From Scenedesmus sp. ARA3 (lineage: Eukaryota > Chlorophyta > Chlorophyceae > Sphaeropleales > Scenedesmaceae), in contig RWJK01001829.1 in assembly GCA_004335835.1 (NCBI GenBank), forward strand, positions 8,546 to 72,545: a DNA stretch of 64,000 nucleotides, written 5' to 3'. The position numbers and the translations under genes were made by a program. Below, one piece after another: positions 1-10,426 of the stretch (the stretch's first letter is position 1; each line of letters starts with the position of its first letter). A model generated the notes under the pieces. That model searched no databases and was not told the origin of the DNA. It was given only the letters and a program-made list of their open reading frames with translations.

Positions 1-1069
1 CAGCCGCTCAGCAGCAGGCCCGGAGCCCCAGCCGCCACTGCCGCCAGCAGCAGCAGCACCCTCACCACGGTGACTCGAAGTGACGCTGCGCGCACACGCC
101 ACCTGCTGCTGCTGCTGTTGTCGCAGCTGATGTCGCTGCAGTGAAGTTGGAGAGGGTGGCAGCTGGCTTGAAGACGCTTCTGCAAGCAGCAGCTGTTGCT
201 GTTGCTGCTGCTGCTGCTGCTGCTTGTCGTGCTGCAGGTTCGGCAGCTGTTTGCCTTGCTGCTTGCGCCGGCGCAACAGAAGCAGGCCTGTTACAGCTGC
301 CAGCACCACAGCTGCAGCAAGGCACAGCAAAAGAGCAGCAAGCAGAGAAGCCGTTACATGTGAGCGCAGCAACGACACAACTGTCAGGCGCAGCTGTTGT
401 CCATTGCGCATTGCTCAAGACACCGCACGTGAGCATCTCCTCAACTCCACATCCAGAGAAACAGGCATAACCATGCTTTATCATTGTCACCGCACTGCCA
501 CCCACCTGCTGCAACTACAGGCACCACAATTGCGGCCAGCAGTGCCTGAGGCGCCAGCTCTCCACTGCTGCCTCTGGCCCTGCTGTTGCCATACAGCATC
601 GCCTGCGTTGCACGCTTCAGGCAGGTATCCGGCGGGTCTGTGCAGTCCTTTGGCACGTAGCTCAGGCACACCCTTGTCACATTGATTTGTAACATGTTAT
701 AACCTTTAAATGACTGCATGTCGTCCACATCGCCGGGCCCCAGGGTGAGTGCCAGGTCTGAGGAATGGAAGGATCCTGGGTAGACATGCCCGCGCCAGTA
801 ATAGTCCAAAATGCTGACTCGCTGCTTGCCTGGCAAGCCTGCTGGCCTCGGAGTGGCAGTTAAAGTTGCTGGTAGGGTTGGAGCCACAGGCAGGCATGCC
901 AGGCGCGTCCGCACCACACTCAGCAAGATCATAGTGCCGCCGTCCCCTGCATTTTCATTGCAGACAGGTGGCAACAACAGCACAGGCAAGCTCACAGCCA
1001 GGCCCCACAAGGTGACTCACATAGCAGCCGCTGCCCATGACTGCCGCTGCAGAGCCCACCTGCGAGCAC

Positions 1070-1103
<34 letters not shown>

Positions 1104-2060
1104 GCTGCTGCTGCTGTGCCTGCTCACCTGTGAAGAACGGCAGCGACCAGCCGGCCGTGTCTCGCACTTTGCCCAGCGCGATGCTGCGCAGCGTAACTGT
1201 TATTCCTTTCGGCACCGCGAGGCCCTGCGTTATGAAGTCAAACTCCAGTTTGAACACAAACCCGGGCGGGGATGCGATGGTCAGATTGCGCTGCAGACTG
1301 AAGCGCTTCTGGCCCCAGGCCTCTGCTGTTATGCTGTAGTCTGCTGTCATCATCAGCGTGTCATACACAGCCAGGTGCTTGGGTGTGAGGAACTCCTCAG
1401 CCTTGGCAAAGGTGGCAGCACCCGCAGTCACTGCCGCCTGGCTGCCGCCTGCTTGCAGGAAAGCGGTGCGGGTGCACAATATGATCGAGCAGGGTCAGGA
1501 TGGACATCAACACGCATGCATGAAAACAGATATGGGTGAGTTGCGCAGTTTAGAGCCTTTGGATTCGTCTGCTTGTGTGATGGTTGTGCTTTTGGCTTTC
1601 TGGCTGCCGCCTGCTTGCAGGAAAGCCGCGCGGGTGCAGGACGGCATGTGCAGCATGTAGGCAGCCTTGCTGGATGGCTTGAACACTCTGCAAAATGTAT
1701 TTAGATGTGCCCAGTGTGGTTGCAGCTGCTGCAATGCTGCTACGAGATGGTTGTAGTGTGCTGTGCTGATTGTGTTTCGTTGAGCAAATCCCTGATAGGC
1801 ATGTGCAATGTAGTCTGCTAGTGCTGCGAAAGGGCTGGGGGCATGACACGTTTGTACATGTGTGTGCAAGGATACCCAGCAGGCAGTTTAGTTGCATCTG
1901 TAGGCCTTGATGTCATCAAGCACAGTGATGTAATAGAATCTGCACTGCTGGCTTGCTGCTGCCTGCTGATACAGGGCTGTGTGCCCAGCAGCTCACCTTC
2001 AGGCACCAGCCAGGCCACCTTTTCCTCCTTTCGTTGACCAATACAGCCCTGTATGCGGCT
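1..2060 (-). CDS. Type I membrane protein, unrecognised ectodomain (partial)
   Basis: The gene runs off the left edge. Minus-strand exons that can be placed are about 2060-1997 (ending KVAWLVPE), 1448-1128, about 946-506 and 311 to below 1. The joins 1997/1448 and 506/311 keep phase; the start of the third exon is uncertain. The last join creates one continuous hydrophobic helix of about 25 residues (…AAIVVPVVAAAVVLAAVTG…) followed by RRRK, the pattern of a single-pass type I membrane protein. The cytosolic tail is rich in Gln and Ser. The ectodomain has an N-glycosylation sequon (NLT) and Cys residues (VCLSYVPKDCTDPPDTC), so it is probably extracellular or lumenal. I do not recognise the family. 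The N-terminal exons, including any signal peptide, were not found. Confidence 0.5.
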
Positions 2061-3661
2061 GTTGACGCACAACAGCAAGCACAGCCAGCCAGCAAGTTTG
2101 CTGCTGCTCCCAAATGCTGGTGGCATCGCCTCAGTCACGCGGATACCATCAAGACCTCCATGCTGCCGTATGCATATCGCCTATCATCACCTAATGTCGT
2201 GCAAGCTCGACACGGACAGAGCACTGTGAGAGCTGCACTGCCTTTGTCCCATGACGTCGATGCACATGCCCGAACCACGATCATCAGTCACCGCTTCGCC
2301 ATAATTAGTAAACTGTGATGAGGTATGCCTCTCCCTGCTACGTGCACAGGTTACATAAGCGGTGGCTGATGACACACAGTTTCTTAGGGGCCGTAGTCAC
2401 AGGATACTTGAAGATCGACATCAGCCTGAGGCGGCGTTGCATATTCATTACATCATACCAATCAACATGATGCAAACCAGATGGAGTTGTCGTTGTACGA
2501 ATTCCCTCGACTGTCACCCAACTCGCTGCTGCTGCACCTGCTTAGCACTAGCCGTGGCCAACGCTGGCCGATGATGCACCTCTTCAACACGGTAGAGCTC
2601 TGTTTTGCATGCGCTTTAACCGCTTTAACCGCAGCTTCAAGACATCAAACGCGTCAGGACCAGCCTCTGGCACCAGTTGCATCACTGCGCTGGCAAGATC
2701 CTTTCAGCTACCCAACAGGCTACAAAAGACCAGCTGGAACTGTCCTTCTGTCTGCAAACACCCACCACACACATACAGCAGTTCTATGCAACCAGTGAAC
2801 GTAAGCACTAACAATTTTACTGCACTGCCGGCCGCTCGAAAGGCAGCACTACAGTGAATGTAACGCGCCACATATGTTGCAGACCCAAAACAATCCACGG
2901 TCTGCCAGCTACATCTTGAAGCGCTACTAATACAGTGGCAGTGTGGCTGCTGCCGCCGCACTGTCAGCAGCATTGCAGGACGCACAGTCGCACCGTGGCA
3001 CACCTGACAGAACTTCTGAGCAGCAATGACATGCACTGTCCTTTTGTTTCGCCTTCACCCCACAGCAGCATGCACCTGCACAATCAACAGCACTGTACAG
3101 CACTCTTGCACTACTTGCTGCGCGCTGTAAGCCTGACAGCCCTGCCTAACTGCTCACCAGACATCGCAGCGCATGCACCACTTGCTTCATTGTAGCATAG
3201 TGGCAGCCAACACAGCAGACACAGTCACTCGCAGTTCACAAACCAGTCCCTTACCAACAACCAAGACCCAACCCTCAACCCAGCAGCGCTCCACCTGCTG
3301 CTGCTGCTGCTGCTGCTGCATGAGCAATAGCCAGCTGATACCCCTTCAGCTCAAGACCAGTCCAACAGCCATCACCAGCAAACTTTACAAAGACTCGCAA
3401 ACCTTGGCAACGCCTGGTAGAGCATATATGCCCAGCAATGGCAATGATGTGCCGCCACATATGCTGCCCTGCCTCTGCAGCTGCTCTGCTGTCGTACACG
3501 GTTTGCACAGCTCCAATTTGCCAACGAGATGCTGCATGCACCGCCAAGACTACACCAGGACTGACGCAGCACGCTCCGTTACAGCTGAAAGCAAGCTGGG
3601 CACTGCCTCAACTGCTTCAGCTTTTGCATGCTGATTCAAACAGCAGATCCGCAGCAGCTGC
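2061..3661. other. No convincing gene; 3' flank of BCCP and upstream exons or flank of the membrane-protein gene
   Basis: No reading frame here has protein-like composition or clear splice joins. Missing 5' exons of the left-edge membrane-protein gene could lie here. A short (CTG)n tract is at about 3297-3319. Confidence 0.4.
3579..3583 (-). terminator. TGTAA polyadenylation signal of BCCP
   Basis: TGTAA reads on the minus strand about 80 nt after the BCCP stop codon (TAG, 3662-3664). TGTAA is the usual poly(A) signal of chlorophyte nuclear genes. Position fits; usage is inferred. Confidence 0.4.
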
Positions 3662-4203
3662 CTAGGGCTTGATGATGAACAGAGGCTGGCCGGGTGTCAC
3701 AGACTGGCCATTCTCCACGCACGCCTTCACCACTGTGCCAGAAACCTCAGCCTGTGGCAGCAGCAAAGGATGCACGGCAGCAGCATGTTTTATTGAAGTC
3801 ATGTGTGAAATGAGTTCACAGGCAAAGACCTCAGCAATGCCCGTAGGGTATTGTCGCAAGGCTGCAAGCAAGCAGCAATGCAGCGGGTCATGTGTGATCA
3901 CACCTCAGCCTCAATCACTGCCGCATCAAGGCCAGGCTGCCAACCCCACCCCTGTCCCAGCCTGGCTTTCACCTTCAGCTGGCCGCCCCCTCTGAAACGC
4001 CCTGGCCCCTCAAACCCTGAGCATATCCCGAAACCTGAGCTGCACAACCATAACCCTGAGCTGCACAACTCTGAACCTGAGCTGCACAACCCTAAACCTG
4101 AGCTGCACAACCCTAAACCTGAGCTGAACAACTCTAAACATGAGCTGCACAACCCTAAAACCTGAGGTGCAGCACCCGTTACAAACCCAAGCCCCAAGCC
4201 CCA

Positions 4204-4234
<31 letters not shown>

Positions 4235-5850
4235 AATGATGCACACCGTCTGGCCCTTCTTCACACGGTCGCCCTCCTTGCAGAAAGGAGGCTCGCCAGG
4301 CGCAGCAGCCCTGGCAGCAGCAGGGTGGAAGATTGGGACACAATTATATTGTTGCAACATGGACGTTGAAGCTGGCTGTGTAAGTCGCTGCTGTGTTGCT
4401 CTTCAGACTGTCACAATGCCAGGGCAAGCAAGTGTGGTGGGCTGAGCTCCTGGAGGGTGTTGCGTGGATGCAGTTGCCGCTGATCTATGCACATGCCACA
4501 CGTGACCTTGTGCAGAGGAAGGCTAAAGCATGCCAGACTTTCAGACTAATCACATGTTCTGTCACCCGCAAGGTTGCATGACACGTGCTATCGGCAGCCG
4601 GCCAGGTGTGCATTTGATGTTAATTGTGTTCGTACAACCAACCGCAGGCGCTCACAACATCAGATCAACACAAATTCATCCCTGGCTTCCAATGTTTCAG
4701 GCTGCTCCCCTGTACTTAGTGCCTGACATAGGGTTTGTCACCTCCTCCACTCCATCAACCACTGTCAATCCAACCGCAAGAGTCCTAATACCTATACTAA
4801 AAGCCCATGTTCAGCAATGAAAGAAGGAAAAAGGCTCACCTGTACATGGTGCCGCTCATGGGGCTGGTGACCTCCACTCCCTCCACCACTGGTGCTGCTG
4901 CTGGCTTGGGCGCTGCTGGCGCCGGCGCGGGTGCTGCTGCTGCTGGTGCCGCTGCTGGTGCAGCAGCTGCTGGCGCCGGCGCGGCCATGGCCACGGGTGC
5001 TGCCTGCACCACCTGCAGCACGTTGAGTAACAAGCAGGGATTGGCAACAGCACAGCTTTGAACTTTGCCCAAGCAGCAGTTGCACAGAGCGTCAGCAAGC
5101 TGATCATCGGCGGTCGCAACTGCAAATGGCTCTGGCACAGGAAGCGCGTAATGACTAGCTCCGGTAGATTGTATACACTTGAGATTCAAAGCTACACAGC
5201 CTGGGCTATTGTATGTTTGAAATGTCAAAGTGACGCCCCATGTGGGCACCCACCTGCACCACCTGCTCCTGCAGTGCTGCCTTCTTCTTCAGTGACAGGC
5301 TGAAGCGCTTGCTCTTCAGCTCCAGCTCCACAATGTCGGTGTCGTTGACCATCCTGCAAGCACTCAAGCACGCGAAGTCTGGTCAAACACAACCTGCTTC
5401 TGCACTCTACTGCGGTTGTCAGCACTGCACGCTGGTACTACTGCTGTGCCATCCTGGCTTGGTGAGCCTAGAGACCCAATACCAGTGCCCGCTGCCACCA
5501 GCTGCTGCTACAGACATCTTTAGTGATGAGATGTGCTGCAAGCCATCAATTGACCAACCGCAGCAGCACTGCTTTCGACGTAACGCCTGGGCTGAAGGCA
5601 GCACTTTCGAAGCCCAAACAACTCGAGCAAGACCTCTGCCAAAATACCATAAATCTACCGTAACTATAATGAAGTTTGCGCTATCTGGCTGCATCTGAAG
5701 CACTGAATTGCGCCGCTTGGCTGACCTGACGATGTCGGAGAGCTCCTCGAAATCCAGCATGTTTGAAGGCACGCTAGAAGGCGCGGCCCCATTGTTTGCT
5801 GCGATCTCGACCTCCTCTGCAGCAGCGCGCAGACTCACGCTGCGGACGGG
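3662..5850 (-). CDS. accB: Biotin carboxyl carrier protein of plastid acetyl-CoA carboxylase
   Basis: BCCP carries biotin between the carboxylase and carboxyltransferase of heteromeric acetyl-CoA carboxylase, the committed step of fatty-acid synthesis in the plastid. Exons placed on the minus strand are 5850-5726, 5353-5254, 5012-4840, 4310-4205 and 3751-3662; all joins keep frame (198 codons). The order is a conserved N-terminal helix region ([19 protein letters not shown]), an Ala/Pro-rich linker, then the biotinyl domain: [21 protein letters not shown], the biotinylation motif [10 protein letters not shown] with its lysine in place, and [17 protein letters not shown], ending PLFIIKP and TAG. 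The first exon with ATG and transit peptide was not securely placed; an ATG region near 6260-6330 on the minus strand is a candidate. It is head-to-head with TSR3. Confidence 0.9.
4021..4166. repeat. 21-bp minisatellite in a BCCP intron
   Basis: About seven imperfect copies of a 21-bp unit beginning CCTGAGCTGCACAACCCTAA lie between the last two BCCP exons. The array is open in the minus frame (VVQLRFR repeated) but sits outside the conserved protein, so I treat it as intronic. Confidence 0.8.
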
Positions 5851-6259
5851 CTGCAGGCACAACAGGTCACATAAGATACACTGAACTGGGCCTGCTGGTG
5901 CTCGCAACTTCGCCCATTGTCACAGCATTGCACACCTTCAACGCCACGCTACGTGATGACTGCCTAAGTGCGGTCTGCCCGCGAACGCAGGGCCTGCTGA
6001 GCTGCATTTTGGCTGCTGCTGAACGTGTCGAGTGGGAAGTGCAGCACAGCCGATGGTCAATCAGATCAAGCAGCTTTCAATTACAGCATGTGGGATTGGC
6101 ACCCGACTGCGGCAAAGACACTGACAGCAGGAACCAGCCCTGACGAGGCAGGGTTTGAGTATTTGAACGCCAACAAGGCCTTAGACAGAAAGGCGTGTTC
6201 GTGAACTATATTTCGAAACTGTCCGTTTTCTTTTTCTCTGCCAGGCTGTCGTGTTCCTT

Positions 6260-6500
6260 GTGGCAGTAGCACCAGCAGCAGCAGTCACTTTCGACAGAGG
6301 CAGCCCTCCTCGCAGCATCTGATACATCTACGCAGGTTACCCCAAGTATTTACTCTCCATCATTGCGTTCGAAATTTGCCAAAGCAACATCAGCTGGTGC
6401 TCCCATCACATCCAGCTTCAGGCAGCACCACCAGTAGCCTGGCCGGCACTAGCAGCAGCAGGCTGCACCACCACCACCAGCAGCAGCACCAGCAGCAGCC
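6260..6500. promoter_or_regulatory. Divergent promoter region between BCCP and TSR3
   Basis: The 5' ends of the minus-strand BCCP gene and plus-strand TSR3 face each other here. No clear TATA box was seen. A CAG-rich stretch (about 6428-6500) forms the TSR3 leader. Inference from gene orientation. Confidence 0.3.
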
Positions 6501-7042
6501 ATGCCCCGCCCTGGCGGCCACCAGAAGCAGCCCCGCAACAAGCCAGGCAAAGGGCGGCACCACAGGCCAGGCTTCGGCGAGGATGCAGTAGAACAAGCAG
6601 AGCACAATACCCTGCCGACACAAGCAGACCAGGCAGGCAGTGGCGATGAGCAGGACGAGCAGCAGCAGGCAGCCGGCAGCAGCAGCAGCATTCGGCTGGC
6701 TATGTGGGACCTGGGACAGTGCGATAAGAAGCGCTGCACTGGTGAGTTTGGGCAAGTGTGAGCTGCTCGAAAGATGCTCTGCTGAAGGTTGTAGGGTGGG
6801 CTTGCATCAGGTGGAGGGCGCTAGTCTCAATGGTTTGAGGTGCGCAACAAGCGATGTTTATGCATGTATTTGATGATGTGCATGAAAGTGAAGGCGTAGA
6901 GATGACTGCCAGGCACATGCTGCGCAATCATGCTGCTGCGTGTGTCCATGCAGTGTGCTATGGGCTGTTTACTGCGACAACAATGTCTGATGTCTGCTGC
7001 TGCTGCTGCTGCTGCCATGCTGCTGCCGTGCTGCTGCTGCCG

Positions 7043-7091
<49 letters not shown>

Positions 7092-8530
7092 GCCACCCCC
7101 ATACAGGCACGCGGCTGGTGCGCCAGGGCGTGGTGGGCGAGCTGCGGCTGGGCACACCCTTCCCTGGCGTCATCCTCAGCCCCAGCGGCAGCAGGTGCGC
7201 TGGTTTTGGTTTATCTTCGTTTAAACTTTGGCTGTTTTGCCCAGGGTTGTTGTGCAGCACAGCAGTGCGGCTGGGCACACCCTTCCCTGGAGTCATCCTC
7301 AGCCCCAGCGGCAGCAGGTGCGTTGCGTCATCAGGTTTTGTTATTATTGCAATGCTGTTATTATCGTGTGCAGGGTTGTGATGTCCAGCACAGCAGGGCG
7401 GCTGGGCACGCCCGTCCCAACAGTCATCCTCAGCCACGGCGGCGGCAGCAGCAGCTGCGTGCCGCCTGCTGCCATGAGCTGACCTGGCCGCCTGCCTTGC
7501 GCCACCTGCTGCGATCTGCTGACATGGCTGCTGCCATTTGCTGTCATCATGGTGCCTGCTGCCTGTGTCGCCTGCTGCGTGAGGATGCGCCGCTGATCCG
7601 CGTCAAGGGCTTGCTGCCTGCCGCCTGCCGCATGCTGCCATGCACTGACCTGGCCTACTGCCTTCTGTGTATGCTGCCATGTGTTGTGATGTGCTGCCTG
7701 CCATGCCAGGGTTGTCGCGTGAGGATGCTGCCTGCTGCCGCCTGCCTGCTGCTGACATGGCTGCTGACACGGCTGCTGCCAGCTGCTGCCATCTGCTGCC
7801 TTCTGCTCACTGCTGCCATAGCTGCCATCTATGGTGGCCTGCTGCCTGTCTTGCCAGGGTGGTGTCACACGAGGATGCTGCCTGCTGCTGCCTGCCTGCT
7901 GCTGACACGGCTGCTGCCATCTGCTGCCATCTATGGTCGCCTGCTGCCTGTCTTGCCAGGGTGGTGTCACATGAGGATGCTGCCTGCTGCCGCCTGCCTG
8001 CTGCTGACATGGCTGCTGCCATCTTCTGCCATCTGCTGCTATCTGCTGCCATCTGTCTGCTGCCTGCCATGCCAGGGTGGTGTCGCGTGAGGATGCGCCG
8101 CTGATCCGCGCCAAGGGCCTGGCAGTGGTGGACTGCTCATGGAACAGGCTGGAGGACGTGCCCTTCGGTGAGCTGCTTGCATGCACAGCTGTTGTCAGTA
8201 GCAAGTAAGATCAGCAAATGCGTGCGCAGCTGCAAGTGATGCTGCACTTGCCGCCCGAGGTTTTTTGCACACCAGCTGATGCTTAATGTTGTGCTGAAGA
8301 CTGTCCAAGAATGCGTTATTGTTTGGGCAGCCAAGGCAAGCACGCAGCAAACTTGCAAGCTGTGTGTGCAACTGCAGCCCTGGGTTGGCGGTCCCCGGGG
8401 ATGACCACATCATTGATTTTGCATCCTTTCCGTGTTGCTGCGCTTCAACCCCAGGGGTGTTGCGCACCGTGGGCGTCCGCTGCGCTGTTGGTGTGTGCAC
8501 ACACACCTGCATTCATTCGCTGCTGCGGTG

Positions 8531-8587
<57 letters not shown>

Positions 8588-9240
8588 GCAGGGCGCATCA
8601 GGGGTGCCGCTCCTCGCCTGCTGCCGTTCTTTGTGGCAGCCAACCCAGTCAACTACGGTGAGCACAGTGGCTGCGGGCAGGGCGAGCCAGAAGATCATAC
8701 TGAACATGGTTGAGATGCAACAAGCAAGGTCACTGGAGGTGCTGTGTTTGTGCTGTTGCGCCACTGCACTGCTAGCGTGGCCGGCCTCGTCGGCCTTGTA
8801 AGCTGCTGCATTGCATGTCTGCACCACATCGCTTTCCACAAGCTCGTACATTCTCTGCTGCACAATGTGTTCTGCTGCTCTACTGCAGCTGATGTCAACA
8901 GCTGACCGGGTGGAGCCTTGAATGTTGAGTATGGTGGCGACACGTCCCTTTGTCACTTCTTACAGCTGTCTGCCACTGTCTCCCGGTGCCCCATAACCTG
9001 CATTCCAGGCCGGCCCTGCAAGCTGTCGTGTGCGGAGGCGCTGGCTGCCGCATTGTATGTCTGCTCCACAACAAGCGCTTGTGACCTGCAACGTATGTCT
9101 GCTTCACAACCAGCGCCTGTCATGTCTGCCTGCAGGCCGGCCGTGCAAGCTGTCGTGTGCGGAGGCGCTGGCTGCGGCGCTGTGGATCTGCGGCCTGCAG
9201 GAGGAGAGCCGCGGCATCATGAGCCGCTTCAAGTGGTGGG

Positions 9241-9286
<46 letters not shown>

Positions 9287-9377
9287 TTGGGCTATGGGTA
9301 GTGGGGATTTGGCGAAGGGTGCATGTACGGGCTGCAGGAGGAGAGCAGGGGGGTCATGAGCCGCTTCAAGTGGTGCG

Positions 9378-9416
<39 letters not shown>

Positions 9417-9761
9417 CAGGAGCAGATTCAGGCTGTGGGTAGTGGAGATTTGGCTAAGGGTGCATGTACGGGCTGCACGAGGAGAGCTGGGGGGTCATGA
9501 GCCGCTTCAAGTGATGCGCAGTTACAGAATAGGGCTGTGGACGGATAGGATCAGGGTGGGGTGGATCTGTGGGCTGCAGGAGGAGAGCCGCGGCATCATG
9601 AGCCGCTTCAAGTGGTGGGTGGCAGCAGCAGCGCGTGGGCCATAGCTATAGCTGCTGGTGATGTGTGGCGCTATACCATCTTTCCAGCCGGTTTTGGCAA
9701 TTTTGTTGGCTGCTGCGTTGAGCTACCTACGGCCATGCACCTCAACTTTTGCTGCCGCCGC

Positions 9762-9800
<39 letters not shown>

Positions 9801-10358
9801 AGGGGCCACAGCTTCTTCAGCACCAACGCGGAGCTGCTGGAGGCTTACTCAGGCTGCAACACAGCTGGCGAGGTCATTGCAGCGCAGAATGCATGGCTGC
9901 AGCAGGTCACTGCAGCTGGCCCTGATTGGCCCAGCAGTGGCAGTGAAGATGAGGGTGAAGATGAAGAAGTTGACAGTGAAGTTATAGAAGCAGATGATGA
10001 TGATGGTAATGGTGAAGAAGGGGATGAGCAGGGGCAGCAGCAGCAGCAGGATGGCGACGGCGGCAGCTCACAACAGCAGCAGCAGCAGCAGCTGGGGCGG
10101 CTAGGGCAGCTGACGCTGTCGCCAGCAGCAGAAGCTGCTGAAGCTGCAGCGGCAGCAGCAGCAACCAGCAGCAGCAGAAGCAAAGGCAGAGGATCGGGGC
10201 AGCAGCAGCAGCAGCCGTCGGGCAGTGGCACTCGGCATCAGAAGGGGGACAGCAGGAAAGGGTACCTTGATGACTCTATGCTGCCTCCCTCACAGAGTGA
10301 AAGTGAAGAGGAAGAGGATGTAGAAGAAGCAGCAGTAGAGGAGGGCGAGCAGCAGTAG
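6501..10358 (+). CDS. TSR3: TSR3, 18S rRNA aminocarboxypropyltransferase
   Basis: TSR3 transfers the 3-amino-3-carboxypropyl group from S-adenosylmethionine to a hypermodified uridine of 18S rRNA, late in small-subunit maturation. Exons are 6501-6741, 7107-7194, 8076-8167, 8592-8657, 9136-9235 and 9803-10358, giving 381 codons in frame. After a Gln/Asp-rich N-terminus come the family blocks in order: MWDLGQCDKKRCTGTRLVRQ (residues ~67-86), GTPFPGVILSPSGSRVVSRED, GLAVVDCSWNRLEDVPF, PRLLPFFVAANPVNYGRPC, SCAEALAAALWICGL and FKWGHSFFSTNAELLEAY. The C-terminal ~130 residues are acidic and Gln/Ser-rich, as is common in this family. Introns 2 and 5 are full of decayed copies of the flanking exon edges, and CTG runs precede several acceptors. 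The stop is TAG. Confidence 0.93.
7028..7090 (+). repeat. CTG tract before a TSR3 acceptor
   Basis: A CTG run on the sense strand lies at the 3' end of TSR3 intron 1, shortly before the acceptor at 7106/7107. Confidence 0.85.
7264..8075 (+). repeat. Tandem echoes of TSR3 exons 2 and 3 inside intron 2
   Basis: Two decayed copies of the end of exon 2 (original 7144-7194) lie at about 7268-7317 and 7399-7454. The start of exon 3 (from 8076) is echoed at about 7579-7614 (long copy), and shorter copies of its acceptor and first bases recur near 7707, 7855 and 7956. The filler is CTGCTGCC-rich. The copies would break the reading frame if all were used, so they are probably non-coding duplications. 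Confidence 0.8.
8531..8586 (+). repeat. CTG tract before a TSR3 acceptor
   Basis: About 18 CTG units end 5 nt before the AG acceptor of TSR3 exon 4 (exon starts 8592). Confidence 0.9.
9005..9057 (+). repeat. Upstream echo of TSR3 exon 5 start
   Basis: A near-copy of the acceptor and first ~45 nt of exon 5 (9136 onward) lies about 127 bp upstream. The copy diverges after the ALAA codons. Confidence 0.8.
9328..9630 (+). repeat. Three downstream echoes of TSR3 exon 5 end and donor
   Basis: Copies of the exon 5 end (CTGCAGGAGGAGAGC … CGCTTCAAGTG) lie at about 9330-9380, 9470-9515 and 9568-9625. Two are followed by a CAG run like the one after the true donor (9236). The last is nearly identical to the original, including GTGGGTGG. 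Confidence 0.85.
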
Positions 10359-10421
10359 TGCCTGCAGGATGGCTTGTTTGTTTGGTGCTTGCAGAGTGTG
10401 CACAGATTACTTGGTGCAAAG

Positions 10422-10426
10422 TGTAA
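10422..10426 (+). terminator. TGTAA polyadenylation signal of TSR3
   Basis: TGTAA lies 64 nt after the TSR3 stop codon. It matches the chlorophyte poly(A) signal. Confidence 0.45.

Noticed and set aside
1037..1339. Cys-, Leu-, Ala- or Gln-run open frames on CAG/CTG tracts (also at 6930, 8432, 50273 and others)
   Set aside because: Triplet runs stay open in all frames; these are artefacts without conserved domains and overlap introns of real genes.
4021..4166. CRISPR-like or telomeric repeat (CCTAAA within the unit)
   Set aside because: No spacers, imperfect 21-bp tandem units, and an intronic position in a eukaryotic gene; only part of the unit resembles a telomere repeat.
6930..8090. A 386-codon plus-strand frame within TSR3
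   Set aside because: Made of CTGCTGCC repeats and exon echoes in the wrong frame; the TSR3 exons use other phases with conserved residues.
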